Origin: Bacillus altitudinis 41KF2b
GTDB lineage: Bacteria; Bacillota; Bacilli; Bacillales; Bacillaceae
Direction: 5' to 3'
Assembly: GCF_000691145.1 (NCBI RefSeq)
Contig: NZ_ASJC01000004.1
Coordinates: 186,001 to 250,000, forward strand
DNA: 64,000 nucleotides
Part shown: positions 46,906 through 57,243 of the stretch, in pieces
How the letters are laid out: each line of letters starts with the position of its first letter
Position numbering within the stretch: the first letter of the stretch is position 1
Program-made: the position numbers and the translations under genes
Notes under the pieces: generated by a model
What the model saw: the letters and a program-made list of their open reading frames with translations, nothing else
Database searches by the model: none
What the model was told of the DNA's origin: nothing

Positions 46906-47046
46906 ATGGATACGCAAGTGAAAAGAAGAGTTGACGAAGAGTGGGTTTATTTGATTCAAGAAGCGAAAAAAATTGGACTAGGCATCGAGGAAATACAAGC
47001 TTTTTTAACATCCAACGGTGATCAGAAGATGATAAACAAACCGTAA
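46906..47046 (+). CDS. slrA: SlrA/SinI-type antirepressor peptide
   Basis: 46 residues. The ATG at 46906 has GGAGG 6 bases upstream and the frame ends at TAA 47044-47046. The core DEEWVYLIQEAKKIGLGIEEIQAFL, quoted here in part as EEWVYLIQEAKKIGLG, is the SinI-type anti-repressor helix that binds SinR or SlrR. N-terminal and spacing features match SlrA rather than SinI, and no sinR is adjacent. In B. subtilis SlrA binds SinR and favours biofilm matrix expression, and slrA lies next to its repressor gene ywcC. No ywcC-like gene is visible here. Confidence 0.75.
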   Translation: MDTQVKRRVDEEWVYLIQEAKKIGLGIEEIQAFLTSNGDQKMINKP

Positions 47047-47344
47047 TCAACGCCGTTATCCTTTGTCTTTCAGATTGCTTTGGCTAAAGTTCTAACCTGT
47101 CAATTGACCTTTTAAACATCCTTTCATGACGATACGCTACAATAATTGAACACCTCATCATACCAATCCCTTCCACTCATTGGGGTTCTGTCTTTCTATT
47201 TTTAGGAGGACAGTCCGTTCCCTGTTCTTTATATGACCCCTTTTTAGCTGTCATTCATGAAAATTGCCCATTTTCGTTATAAAACCAAGCTCCCCACCCA
47301 TATATTAAGCATAAGACACAAGAAAGAAGAAAGGTGGGTGGCGC

Positions 47345-48034
47345 GTGAGTTCAGATTCCCTATCTTATTATCATCAAAAGAAGGATCAATATTATCACGG
47401 TGTGAACCCTGTGATTGTCCATCGTATTCGCAAGGAATGGACGTCTATCTTGGATATCGGATGCGGCACAGGCCAGCTTGGCAAAGTCCTAAAACAACAA
47501 GACCGTACCATATATGGAATTGAATCTTTTGAAGATGCGGCAAAGCAGGCTGAGAAAGCGCTGGATCATGTTTTATGCGGCAATATTGAACAGATGGCGC
47601 TGCCTTATCAGCATGAACAATTTGACTGCATCATTTTCGGAGACGTCCTTGAACATTTATTGGACCCTTGGGCCGTCTTAAAAAAGGTCAAACCTTTTCT
47701 AAAAAGGGAAGGGGCCATCTTGTCTTCCATTCCGAATATTGGTCATATTTCAACGGTTTTAGAATTACTGGCTGGGAGATTTTCTTATACAGATGCAGGA
47801 TTAATGGATCAAACACATTTACGCTTCTTTACCCTTCACGAAATTCATGCCCTCTTTCAGTCAGCCGGGTTTCATGTTCGTGAGCTTGAAACCATTCGTG
47901 TACAACACCCTTCCTATACGGGCGTCATGAATGATCTACATGAATTACTCGTAAAACATGGCATCCGTTTTGATTTTAACGAGGCAGCGACTGCCTATCA
48001 ATACGTGGTTGAGGCGGTTCAACTCAATGAGTAG
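47345..48034 (+). CDS. Class I SAM-dependent methyltransferase
   Basis: 229 residues. SAM-binding motif I is LDIGCGTGQLGKVL near residue 36, followed by an acidic YGIES near 57, FGDVLEHLLDPW near 99 and LSSIPNIGH near 126. The features are those of methyltransferases that act on sugars or lipid head groups in glycan gene clusters. The start is GTG at 47345, 8 bases after AGGTGG. Its last codons overlap the start of the glycosyltransferase gene, so the two proteins probably act together. The substrate is unknown. Confidence 0.75.
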   Translation: MSSDSLSYYHQKKDQYYHGVNPVIVHRIRKEWTSILDIGCGTGQLGKVLKQQDRTIYGIESFEDAAKQAEKALDHVLCGNIEQMALPYQHEQFDCIIFGDVLEHLLDPWAVLKKVKPFLKREGAILSSIPNIGHISTVLELLAGRFSYTDAGLMDQTHLRFFTLHEIHALFQSAGFHVRELETIRVQHPSYTGVMNDLHELLVKHGIRFDFNEAATAYQYVVEAVQLNE

Positions 48035-48695
48035 CCCCACCATCTTATTTGTTTTATGTGTAAATGATGAGTCGATGTTTCAAGCTTGCTTCCGGCAGCT
48101 CGCTTCACTTCCTGCTCCGCACGGGTATCATGTAGAGGTTTTGCCTATTAGACATGCATCAAGTATGGCCTCTGGATACAATGAAGCTCTCACTCATCCT
48201 GCACAGTTTAAAATTTATCTTCATCAAGATACACTCATCGTCAAACAGCATATGCTTCTCGAGCTGATCCCACTTTTCTTGCAGAATCCGTCACTTGGCA
48301 TGCTTGGGGTAATAGGTGCAGAAAGTGTGCCAGACAATGGAATCTGGTGGGAGAGCCATGATTGCAGAGGGAAAGTCATTGAATATCGGCACGACACCTA
48401 TCAGCTACTGACGTTTGAATCTGGTCATCCACAGACAGAGCCCCAAGGTTATATCAAAGCTTCTGCTATTGACGGTCTTTTTATGGCAACACAATATGAT
48501 ATCAAGTGGCGTGAGGACCTCTTAGACGGGTTTCATTTTTATGATGTGTCACAGTCTTTTGAATTCGCTCAGCAAGGATATGAGATCGGTATTGCAAGGC
48601 AAGAAGAGCCCTGGTGTATTCACAAATGCGGAGATCATTTTGATGCAGAAGCATATGAAAAAGCAAGACAAACATTTCTTGCAAATTATCGATAG
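48027..48695 (+). CDS. Glycosyltransferase-like protein, StrF-type GT-A fold
   Basis: 222 residues. The first half has ILFVLCVNDE, SMASGYNEAL near 58 and KIYLHQDTLIV near 72, where HQD takes the place of a DXD. LGMLGVIGAE is near 100 and DGLFMATQYD near 152. This pattern belongs to the glycosyltransferase-like family that includes StrF. The ATG at 48027 overlaps the methyltransferase stop by 8 bases; the longer open frame lies within that gene. The gene pair is not part of the B. subtilis order at this place. Confidence 0.7.
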   Translation: MSSPTILFVLCVNDESMFQACFRQLASLPAPHGYHVEVLPIRHASSMASGYNEALTHPAQFKIYLHQDTLIVKQHMLLELIPLFLQNPSLGMLGVIGAESVPDNGIWWESHDCRGKVIEYRHDTYQLLTFESGHPQTEPQGYIKASAIDGLFMATQYDIKWREDLLDGFHFYDVSQSFEFAQQGYEIGIARQEEPWCIHKCGDHFDAEAYEKARQTFLANYR

Positions 48696-48698
48696 AAA

Positions 48699-48722
48699 GC
48701 ACCCTTTTTGGGTGCCTTTTTT
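48699..48722 (+). terminator. Terminator of the methyltransferase/glycosyltransferase pair
   Basis: GCACCC and GGGTGC pair around TTTTT, followed by six T residues. Confidence 0.8.
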
Positions 48723-48802
48723 ATGATATACTGTCATAAACAACCAGATCGTCTCATATGCATTGGAGTACCTTGTCCCTAATTCGTACAAAGGAGGAAA
48801 CA

Positions 48803-49117
48803 ATGGCAGACAAAAACGTTCATTATAAGAAGGTTGCCGCTTCAAAGGATTTTCGAAAACTTCTTGAGGAAAAACGCAGATTTATCGTACCGATGACGAT
48901 TTTCTTTTTTCTCTTTTACTTTTCACTTCCGGTTGCTACATCCTACTTCACCTTTTTGAACACGCCAGCAATTGGAGCGATCACGTGGGCTTGGTTATTT
49001 GCCCTCACGCAATTTGTGATGACATGGGTTTTATGTGGGCTTTATGCAAAAAAAGCAGCTCAGTTCGACAAATATGTAAGCGCTTTAAAAGTTGAATCAA
49101 GAGGTGATGACGAATGA
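48803..49117 (+). CDS. ywcB: DUF485 membrane protein YwcB
   Basis: 104 residues with two membrane segments and the DUF485 features FRKLLEEKRRFIVPMTIFFF near residue 17 and WAWLFALTQFVMTWVLCGLY near 68. Such proteins are encoded next to acetate/solute symporters of the ActP type and may be accessory subunits. The ATG at 48803 has AAGGAGG upstream. The stop overlaps the ywcA start. Confidence 0.88.
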   Translation: MADKNVHYKKVAASKDFRKLLEEKRRFIVPMTIFFFLFYFSLPVATSYFTFLNTPAIGAITWAWLFALTQFVMTWVLCGLYAKKAAQFDKYVSALKVESRGDDE

Positions 49118-50652
49118 GTATGACCGCTTTTATTTTATTCATAGCGATCGTAGGTCTCACATTGGTCATCACGTATTTTGCTGCGAAAAAAACAAGCAAT
49201 GCGAGTGATTTTTATACCGCAGGCGGCGGACTGACTGGATTTCAGAACGGCCTTGCCATCGCCGGGGACTATATGTCTGCTGCTTCATTTTTAGGGATCG
49301 CCGGCATGATCGCCTTAAATGGATTTGACGGCTTTTTCTATAGTATTGGCTTTCTTGTAGCGTATCTTGTCGTCCTTTATGTCGTGGCTGAACCACTGCG
49401 AAATCTAGGAAAATATACGATGGCTGATATGATTGCTGCACGATTCAAACGCCCTGCTATTCGAGGCGTGGCTGCTTTTAACACCATCACGGTATCCACT
49501 TTTTATATGATTGCCCAGCTTGTTGGGGCAGGTGCTTTAATTAAACTGCTTCTTGGCATTGATTATTGGATCGCTGTATTAATTGTAGGTGTTTTGATGA
49601 CCATTTATGTCGTGTTTGGCGGCATGATCGCCACCAGCTGGGTACAGATCACGAAAGCTGTGCTTCTCATGCTGGGCACGCTGATTATTTCGCTGCTTGT
49701 GTTTGCCAAGTTTGATTTTAGCCTGCTGAAGATGTTTGAGCAGATGAAAACAGCGACCCCGCTTGGTGAAGCTTTTCTTCACCCGGGAAATAAATATGAT
49801 GTGCCTTTAGAGACCCTGTCTCTGAACCTTGCCCTTGTGCTAGGAACAGCAGGTTTGCCGCACATTTTGATCCGTTTTTATACAGTAAAGGATGCCATTT
49901 CTGCGCGTAAATCTGTTCTATCCGCTACGTGGATCATCGGGATTTTTTATTTAATGACGGTTTTCCTCGGCTTCGGTGCCGCAGCTTTTGTCGGAACAGA
50001 TGCAATTACGGCAGCCGATGCAGCAGGAAACATGGCCGCTCCACTACTCGCCCAAGCGCTTGGAGGAGATTTATTATTTGCCTTTGTTTCCGCTATTGCC
50101 TTTGCGACCATTTTGGCAGTGGTGACCGGTCTTGTTTTATCCGCCGCGTCTGCCTTTGCCCATGATTTTTATAGCCAGATTATCCGCAAAGGAAAAGCGA
50201 GTGAACGTGAACAGGTGAAGGCGGCACGCTTTGCTTCCATCGGCGTGGCCATCCTTTCCATCATTCTTGCATTATTTGCGCAATCTTTAAACGTCGCTTT
50301 TCTTGTATCTCTTGCCTTCGCAGTGGCAGCAAGTGCGAATTTACCGTTGATTATCTTCACTGTCTTTTGGAAACGATTTAACTCAACAGGTGCTATCGCA
50401 GGAAGCTTAACAGGTCTTCTGAGCGCACTCCTGATCGTGTCACTCAGCCCAAGCGTCTGGGACCCATCAGGGGCAGCAATTTTCACAGGAGAGCCGCTTA
50501 TCCCACTATCGAACCCTGGGATTATCTCGATCCCGCTCGGATTCCTTGCAGCTTACTTAGGCACCATTTTCTCCTCTGAAAAAGCAGATGAAGACACCTT
50601 TACAGAAATTCAAGTAAAAGCACACACAGGCATGCATATGGATACAGATTGA
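49114..50652 (+). CDS. ywcA: Solute:sodium symporter YwcA (ActP-like)
   Basis: 512 residues with about thirteen membrane segments. SSS-family marks are SDFYTAGGGLTGFQNGLAIAGDYMSAASF from residue 31 (core GLAIAGDYMSAASFLG), GGMIATSWVQITKA near 168 and the helix around VTGLVLSAASAFAHDFY near 330. The group transports acetate or related monocarboxylates with Na+. The start is ATG 49114 (overlapping the ywcB stop) or ATG 49120. It is followed by a strong GC-rich terminator. Confidence 0.88.
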   Translation: MSMTAFILFIAIVGLTLVITYFAAKKTSNASDFYTAGGGLTGFQNGLAIAGDYMSAASFLGIAGMIALNGFDGFFYSIGFLVAYLVVLYVVAEPLRNLGKYTMADMIAARFKRPAIRGVAAFNTITVSTFYMIAQLVGAGALIKLLLGIDYWIAVLIVGVLMTIYVVFGGMIATSWVQITKAVLLMLGTLIISLLVFAKFDFSLLKMFEQMKTATPLGEAFLHPGNKYDVPLETLSLNLALVLGTAGLPHILIRFYTVKDAISARKSVLSATWIIGIFYLMTVFLGFGAAAFVGTDAITAADAAGNMAAPLLAQALGGDLLFAFVSAIAFATILAVVTGLVLSAASAFAHDFYSQIIRKGKASEREQVKAARFASIGVAILSIILALFAQSLNVAFLVSLAFAVAASANLPLIIFTVFWKRFNSTGAIAGSLTGLLSALLIVSLSPSVWDPSGAAIFTGEPLIPLSNPGIISIPLGFLAAYLGTIFSSEKADEDTFTEIQVKAHTGMHMDTD

Positions 50653-50655
50653 TGA

Positions 50656-50685
50656 GAAAAAGCCGGCTGCTCTGCCGGCTTTTTC
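50656..50685 (+). terminator. Terminator of ywcA
   Basis: AAAAAGCCGGC and GCCGGCTTTTT form an 11-bp stem around TGCTCT. The same 28-base hairpin recurs at 51293-51320. Confidence 0.88.
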
Positions 50686-50944
50686 AGTGTTCTTGCTATT
50701 TCAAAACTGTACTCAATATGGGATAAATTGGCCTTTTAATCTCTCTTTATATCTTTCTAACTTGTCACATTTCCTCAACGTGATCAACGAACAGCATGTG
50801 ATGATGATCAACAGAATTTCATGAACTTCTCCTCTGTTATCAATGATTCTTTTCAACCCTATTACCCCCATAGACTTCAATTCTCTTGTTATTCTTATGT
50901 TATCATTTTAAACACATACTGGAAATTCACCCCACAAGGAAGAA

Positions 50945-51292
50945 GTGAAACATATGCATAAATTGTACTCAGCAAAATTATTATTTGAATCTAGCTCCTC
51001 ACCAAAGGTGAGACCGGATAAAATCTTTGAGGAACGAATCATTTTAGTGAGAGCAAAAAACAATCGAAAAGTGAAACAAATCGTCAAAGACCATTTTCCA
51101 GATGAGACATTTGAAAATGGAGATCATGGACAAACAACCACAAAACTAGCAGCCGTACTAGATATCTTTGAGCTAGTTGAAAACTTAGACGAAGGTCCCC
51201 TGCATTTAAGCGAAGTGTACAGCCGATATCTTCTTTTTGATCAAGAAACATCTGCTAAAGAAGCGATCGACGCTTATTCGTTAGACAAATAA
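50945..51292 (+). CDS. DUF4288-domain protein
   Basis: 115 residues from GTG 50945 or 112 from ATG 50954; AAGGAAGAA upstream does not decide between them. The order LYSAKLLFESSSS near the start, FEERIILVRAKNNRKVKQI near 28, LDIFELVE near 70 and a final EVYSRYLLFDQE fits the DUF4288 family, whose function is unknown. The gene is flanked by identical terminators. It is not part of the gene order I recall for B. subtilis. Confidence 0.65.
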   Translation: MKHMHKLYSAKLLFESSSSPKVRPDKIFEERIILVRAKNNRKVKQIVKDHFPDETFENGDHGQTTTKLAAVLDIFELVENLDEGPLHLSEVYSRYLLFDQETSAKEAIDAYSLDK

Positions 51293-51320
51293 AAAAAGCC
51301 GGCTGCTCTGCCGGCTTTTT
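51293..51320. terminator. Bidirectional terminator between the DUF4288 gene and the NTF2-like gene
   Basis: The same AAAAAGCCGGC-TGCTCT-GCCGGCTTTTT hairpin as downstream of ywcA. It separates convergent genes. Confidence 0.88.
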
Positions 51321-51693
51321 AATATCGCTGGAATAACTCTGGGTTTTTCGGGACGTTTTCTAAATAAACGATCTTTCCTTGATCATCCAGCTCTGCAATA
51401 TCAATGCCTTCTGCTGTATATACACGACCGTCTGTTAACTTTCCGCAAACAGCCCAGTTTGTTTCATACTTCCCATCTTCACGTTTCACCCAGCCATCCC
51501 ACATATGCTTAATGTCTTCATGTACGTGGAAAAATGTGTTCAAAAACTGTGTGAACGCTTGGATGCCAGGCTTTTCAGCACCATTTAAGACAATCATGAC
51601 ATCATCTGAAAACAATGCCAGCAATTCGTTCATTTGCTCTTGCCCTTTTCCCGCTTCATCATATCGGCGAAAATACGTATCGAGCACTTCCAT
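51319..51693 (-). CDS. NTF2/SnoaL-like protein
   Basis: 124 residues with the cone-shaped alpha/beta fold pattern of SnoaL/NTF2-like proteins: an N-terminal helix (VLDTYFRRYDEAGKGQ), FSDDVMIVLNG near 28, FLNTFFHVHEDIKH near 50, and terminal strands ending in ENVPKNPELFQRY. Members are enzymes or ligand-binding domains; the role here is unknown. ATG 51693 is placed 8 bases after AGGAG and is preferred over ATG 51696. Confidence 0.65.
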   Translation of the reverse strand: MEVLDTYFRRYDEAGKGQEQMNELLALFSDDVMIVLNGAEKPGIQAFTQFLNTFFHVHEDIKHMWDGWVKREDGKYETNWAVCGKLTDGRVYTAEGIDIAELDDQGKIVYLENVPKNPELFQRY

Positions 51694-51790
51694 CATTCAT
51701 TCTCCTTTATTTACCTGTCATTTCGAAAATAATCGAACAATTAGATTGTACACAATTGTATCTCTACTGTCTATTTTTCACGCAGATAAG

Positions 51791-53307
<1,517 letters not shown>

Positions 53308-53324
53308 CTGTATCGTCCTCCCTT

Positions 53325-54212
53325 TTACTCTGCATCCCACACATAGGATTTTGTATGCTTTAACCATTCTCTTGCAGCAAAGGACAAGTAGCGGTCCTTT
53401 CGCCAAATGACACCCAAATGCCACGGAATAGACGGATTTAAGGAAATGATCCTCACTTTATCAGGATCTAGATCACGGCAAATCCGTTCAGGCAGAAGCC
53501 CGATTCCAAGGTTCTCAGCAACCATTTCACTGATGAAATCCCATTGTGACGTTTCATAAATAACGTTCGGCCTGAATCCCGCATTCATACATTCATTTAA
53601 GATTCGGCTGTGCAGAACGAAATCTTCTCGAAAGAAAATAAAAGACTCTTCCTTTAAATCAGCCAAATGAACCTCATCACGTCCTGCCATCGGATGTGAT
53701 GGATGGGTGACAAGCTTCATATCCTCTTTAATGATGGTGTATGTATGAAAAATTTTATCATTTGCAGGCAGAACAATGACACCAATATCTAATGATCCAT
53801 CCTCTACCCCTTCCTCTACTTTAATGGAGCCATGCTCCACCAATTGAAAGGTGACATCTGGATACTGCTGGCGGAATTCCCCCATCACATTTGGGAAAAA
53901 GCTTGATCCAATCATGGGCGGCAGTCCTATTCGGATATGTCCTTTTTTCACATTCATTAAATCATTTAATTCACTCGTTAAATTCTGAAAGGATTGTGTG
54001 ATTTCACTCGCCTGTGTATACATGGTTTGTCCAGCATCTGTCATTTCAACCTGTCTGCCATTACGGTAAAACAACTGCACACCTAGCTCATCCTCTAGGT
54101 TTTTGACCATCTTGGAAATGGTCGGCTGCGACACATAGAGCGATTGTGATGCTTTCGTAAAACTCTTTAACCGTGCCACTTCTAAGAAATATGTTAAATG
54201 TCTGATGTCCAC
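53325..54212 (-). CDS. ywbI: LysR-type regulator YwbI
   Basis: 295 residues. Residues 1-60 form the winged helix-turn-helix ([20 protein letters not shown], then [15 protein letters not shown]). The rest is the periplasmic-binding-protein-like effector domain, with [13 protein letters not shown] near 89 and [11 protein letters not shown] near 233. Upstream in-frame codons exist, but GTG 54212 lies 9 bases after AAGG and gives MDIRHL, the start I recall for YwbI. It is divergent from the cidA/cidB-like pair, its probable target, and is transcribed with thiM-thiE. Confidence 0.88.
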   Translation of the reverse strand: MDIRHLTYFLEVARLKSFTKASQSLYVSQPTISKMVKNLEDELGVQLFYRNGRQVEMTDAGQTMYTQASEITQSFQNLTSELNDLMNVKKGHIRIGLPPMIGSSFFPNVMGEFRQQYPDVTFQLVEHGSIKVEEGVEDGSLDIGVIVLPANDKIFHTYTIIKEDMKLVTHPSHPMAGRDEVHLADLKEESFIFFREDFVLHSRILNECMNAGFRPNVIYETSQWDFISEMVAENLGIGLLPERICRDLDPDKVRIISLNPSIPWHLGVIWRKDRYLSFAAREWLKHTKSYVWDAE

Positions 54213-54377
54213 ATGGTTCATCCTTTCTATAGACAAAAGGAATACTAACTATTCGATATATGTATTTTACCTATAATAGAACGTGCTGTACACTTTAAAG
54301 TAAGCTCACCGATTAGAACGTTGTGTTGTTTTTGTGAAACAGTGAACAATTTATATAGAAAAAGGAGTGAACAGAAA

Positions 54378-54761
54378 GTGCAATTGCTCAAAACGTCGCT
54401 GATTGCTACCCTTCAGATTATGGCTTTATTTGCTTTTGCGAAATTGATGAATGTGCTGGCGGCCTTTTTGCATTTAAGAATTCCGGGCACGATCTTAGGC
54501 ATTCTTGTCATTTTCTTATTACTTCATTTTAACATCATTAAATTAAAATGGATTGAACTTGGCGCCGTATGGCTGCTCGGAGAACTGCTGCTCTTCTTTA
54601 TCCCTTCAGCAGTAGGTGTGATTGATTACGGAACATTACTTTCTCAATCTGGCACAAGTATTGTCCTTGTGGTTTTACTTAGTACCTTTGTGGTCATGCT
54701 CTCGACTGGCATGATGACGCAGATGATTGCGAAAAGAAAGGAGCGAAAAAAGCTATGTTAG
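54378..54761 (+). CDS. ywbH: CidA/LrgA holin-like membrane protein YwbH
   Basis: 127 residues with four membrane segments. LHLRIPGTILGILVIFLLLHF near residue 34 (core RIPGTILGI) and the GVIDYGTLL region near 84 are typical of CidA/LrgA proteins. In other Firmicutes these affect murein hydrolase activity, overflow metabolism and pyruvate traffic. The start is GTG at 54378, 10 bases after AAGGAG. The stop overlaps the ywbG start by 7 bases. Confidence 0.88.
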   Translation: MQLLKTSLIATLQIMALFAFAKLMNVLAAFLHLRIPGTILGILVIFLLLHFNIIKLKWIELGAVWLLGELLLFFIPSAVGVIDYGTLLSQSGTSIVLVVLLSTFVVMLSTGMMTQMIAKRKERKKLC

Positions 54762-55435
54762 TTGGCGGACTATTTTTGATCTTAACCATTCTGATCTATC
54801 TCGGATCAAAAGCGGTTTATAAACGTCACCCGAAGGTCTATGTTTCCCCTTTACTTGTGACACCAGTTGTTCTTGTGGTCTTGCTGTTAATCGTGAACAT
54901 TCCTTACGATGCTTACAATCAAGGCGGAAAATGGCTGACAAATATGCTTCAGCCTGCGACTGTGGCATTTGCCATTCCTTTATATAAGTATTTTCACATT
55001 CTGAAGAAGCATGCAGTAGAAATTATTTTGAATGTGGCTTGCGGTTCTATCGTTGCAATTTTATCAACAGCGTTTATCGCTAAATTGTTTCATTTGGATA
55101 CGAGTCTGATCGAGAGCCTCGTCCCAAGATCCGTCACAACACCCGTTGCAATGAGTGTGTCTGAAATGATTGGCGGGATGCCGTCCGTTACGGCTGTATT
55201 CGTCATTTTAACAGCATTATTTGGCTCAATCATTGGGCCATTGGTTATCCGTTATTTCCGTATTGATAATGACATTGCAATGGGCGTTCTGCTTGGTACA
55301 GGAGCACATGGTGCAGGCACATCGAAGGCCTTTGAACTGAGCTCGGTCTCAGGCACGATCTCAAGTGTGTCCATGATCATTTCGGCCATTATTACATTAT
55401 GTGCAGCGCCTATCCTGATGTCGTTTGCCCTATAG
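54755..55435 (+). CDS. ywbG: CidB/LrgB membrane protein YwbG
   Basis: 226 residues with about seven hydrophobic segments. LVPRSVTTPVAMSVSEMIGG near residue 121 and LGTGAHGAGTSKAFE near 182 are the LrgB-family hallmarks. It is the partner of YwbH and is translated from an overlapping start at 54755. The operon is presumably activated by YwbI. Confidence 0.9.
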   Translation: MLVGGLFLILTILIYLGSKAVYKRHPKVYVSPLLVTPVVLVVLLLIVNIPYDAYNQGGKWLTNMLQPATVAFAIPLYKYFHILKKHAVEIILNVACGSIVAILSTAFIAKLFHLDTSLIESLVPRSVTTPVAMSVSEMIGGMPSVTAVFVILTALFGSIIGPLVIRYFRIDNDIAMGVLLGTGAHGAGTSKAFELSSVSGTISSVSMIISAIITLCAAPILMSFAL

Positions 55436-55472
55436 AAAAAGCCATTTCCCCCTATCGGAAAATGGCTTTTTC
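55436..55472. terminator. Bidirectional terminator between ywbG and ywbD
   Basis: AAAAAGCCATTT and AAATGGCTTTTT form a stem between convergent genes. Confidence 0.85.
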
Positions 55473-56654
55473 TTATGCTTGGATGAAGACAACCTTTAAA
55501 TAGTTCCCCTCAGGATAATTTTTCGTTGTACGGAAGTCCTCAGGAAGTGTATATTCCTCAAGAATACGATACGTTTTCCCAGATTCTTTAAAGGCCTGTG
55601 CAATAAATCCTTTAAACTTTTTCATCCCAAATGCACTGCTATTGGTTGACGCCACAATGACGCCGTTCTCAGCTGTGATCTGGATGGCTTCTTTTAATAG
55701 TTTCTTATAATCCTTCACTGCACTGAATGTGTGTTTCTTCGTTCGTGCAAAGGAAGGTGGGTCCAAAATTACGACATCATAGTTCCAGCCTTTTTTCGCC
55801 GCAAACGGGAAATATTTAAAGACATCCATGACTTTGATATCCTGCCCGTCTACATCAATGCCATTCACTTCAAACTGCTCAGATGTTTTTTTCAAACTGC
55901 GGTTTGCAACATCTACACTTGTCGTACGGCTTGCCCCGCCAAGCGCTGCTGCTACAGAGAAAGCGCCGGTATAAGAGAACGTATTAAGGACGGTCTTTCC
56001 TTTTGCATAGCGATCTCGAATTGCTTTTCGCACATGACGCTGATCAAGGAAAATACCTGTCATCGCACCATCATTTAGATAAACCGCCACGTTCATCCCA
56101 TTTTCTTTGACGATAAGAGGAAATTCACCTTTCTCCCCTTTTACAAAATCGTCATCTTCGATATATTGTCCAGACGTATCAAATCGTTTCTTTTCATAAA
56201 TGCCTTTATAGTCAGGGTACACCTGCTCAATCGCAGCCAATACATCTTCTTTTAATGTATAAACACCTTCGCTATACCATTGGATGAGATAGAATCCATC
56301 ATAATAATCAATCGTGATTCCACCAATTCCATCCCCTTCTCCATTGAACACACGGAAAGCCGTCGTCTGTGCATCACGAAATAAATGCGTTCTGCTTTTG
56401 GATGCCTGTTCAAGTTTAGAAACAAAAAAGGGCTGATCTATTTTTTCGTTAGCGTCAAAGGAAAGTACCCAACCGATGCCTTTATTTTGCACACCATAAT
56501 ATCCTTTCCCTAAAAAAGAGCCTCTTTCATCTACCCATTCAATGAGCTCGCCTTCCTGTACACCGTTCACACGCGACACAGCATCTTTTGAAATAAGCGG
56601 ATATCCCTTTTTCACTTGTTCTGCAAATGTTTGTTTTAATGAGATTTTTTTCAT
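55473..56654 (-). CDS. ywbD: Class I rRNA methyltransferase YwbD (RlmI-like)
   Basis: 393 residues. An N-terminal PUA-like domain (about 1-75) is followed by a central domain and a Rossmann methyltransferase domain. VLNTFSYTGAFSVAAALGGA near 215 is motif I, and VILDPPSFARTK near 290 is the catalytic DPPS region of m5C/RlmI-type enzymes. It likely methylates 23S rRNA cytosine. The ATG at 56654 has AAGG 9 bases upstream; ATG 56663 is adjacent to that site. Confidence 0.87.
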   Translation of the reverse strand: MKKISLKQTFAEQVKKGYPLISKDAVSRVNGVQEGELIEWVDERGSFLGKGYYGVQNKGIGWVLSFDANEKIDQPFFVSKLEQASKSRTHLFRDAQTTAFRVFNGEGDGIGGITIDYYDGFYLIQWYSEGVYTLKEDVLAAIEQVYPDYKGIYEKKRFDTSGQYIEDDDFVKGEKGEFPLIVKENGMNVAVYLNDGAMTGIFLDQRHVRKAIRDRYAKGKTVLNTFSYTGAFSVAAALGGASRTTSVDVANRSLKKTSEQFEVNGIDVDGQDIKVMDVFKYFPFAAKKGWNYDVVILDPPSFARTKKHTFSAVKDYKKLLKEAIQITAENGVIVASTNSSAFGMKKFKGFIAQAFKESGKTYRILEEYTLPEDFRTTKNYPEGNYLKVVFIQA

Positions 56655-56771
56655 TTGTGTCATCCTTATCCTAAATTGACTCTCTCTATCCTACCATATG
56701 AATGTATACGTTACTTCTATTATGATAAGATGAGGAGAAAAATATCAACTCGACATAGAGGAGGCTCTTTT

Positions 56772-57155
56772 TTGACAACATTACGCTTAGATCATACAGG
56801 GATTATGGTGACAAATATTGATCAGTCCATTGATTTTTATGAAAAAGTGGTGGGCATGAAATTAAAGGATCGCATCACTCATACAAACGGAGTCATTGAA
56901 CTTGCCTTTCTTGGCTTTAAAGACGAAGCGGAAACGGAAATTGAACTCATTCAAGGGTATAGCAGTGACCTTCCATCTGAAGGAAAGGTCCACCATCTCG
57001 CCTTCACAACAGATAATATTCACGCTGAATTTAACCGTATTCAAAAGCTGCAAATTGAGCTAATAGATGAAGAAATCACAACATTGCCCAATGGCTATTG
57101 CTACTTCTTTTTCCGAGGGCCAGACCAAGAGTGGATTGAGTTCTTCCAACGATAA
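56772..57155 (+). CDS. ywbC: Glyoxalase/VOC-fold protein YwbC
   Basis: 127 residues. The two beta-alpha-beta repeats contain LDHTGIMVTNIDQSIDFYEKV near residue 6 (core DHTGIMVTNI) and VHHLAFTTDNIHAEF near 69. Metal-binding His and Glu residues typical of glyoxalase I are present (DHTG, IELIQG, HHLAF, EWIEF). The substrate is not known. The start is TTG at 56772, 7 bases after GAGGAGG. Confidence 0.82.
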   Translation: MTTLRLDHTGIMVTNIDQSIDFYEKVVGMKLKDRITHTNGVIELAFLGFKDEAETEIELIQGYSSDLPSEGKVHHLAFTTDNIHAEFNRIQKLQIELIDEEITTLPNGYCYFFFRGPDQEWIEFFQR

Positions 57156-57206
57156 TATTTCCTAGGAAATGCATGCGAATCGGTATATTCATTCTCGTCA
57201 CAAAAG

Positions 57207-57243
57207 AAAAAGAGTAAGAGCATACCTGCTCTTACTCTTTTTT
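57207..57243. terminator. Bidirectional terminator between ywbC and the amino-acid transporter
   Basis: AAAAAGAGTAAGAGCA and TGCTCTTACTCTTTTT form a 16-bp stem around TACC. Confidence 0.88.

Noticed and set aside
53308..53424. N-terminal extension of thiM
   Set aside because: The extension overlaps the end of ywbI, and GGGAGG is placed correctly before the ATG at 53307.
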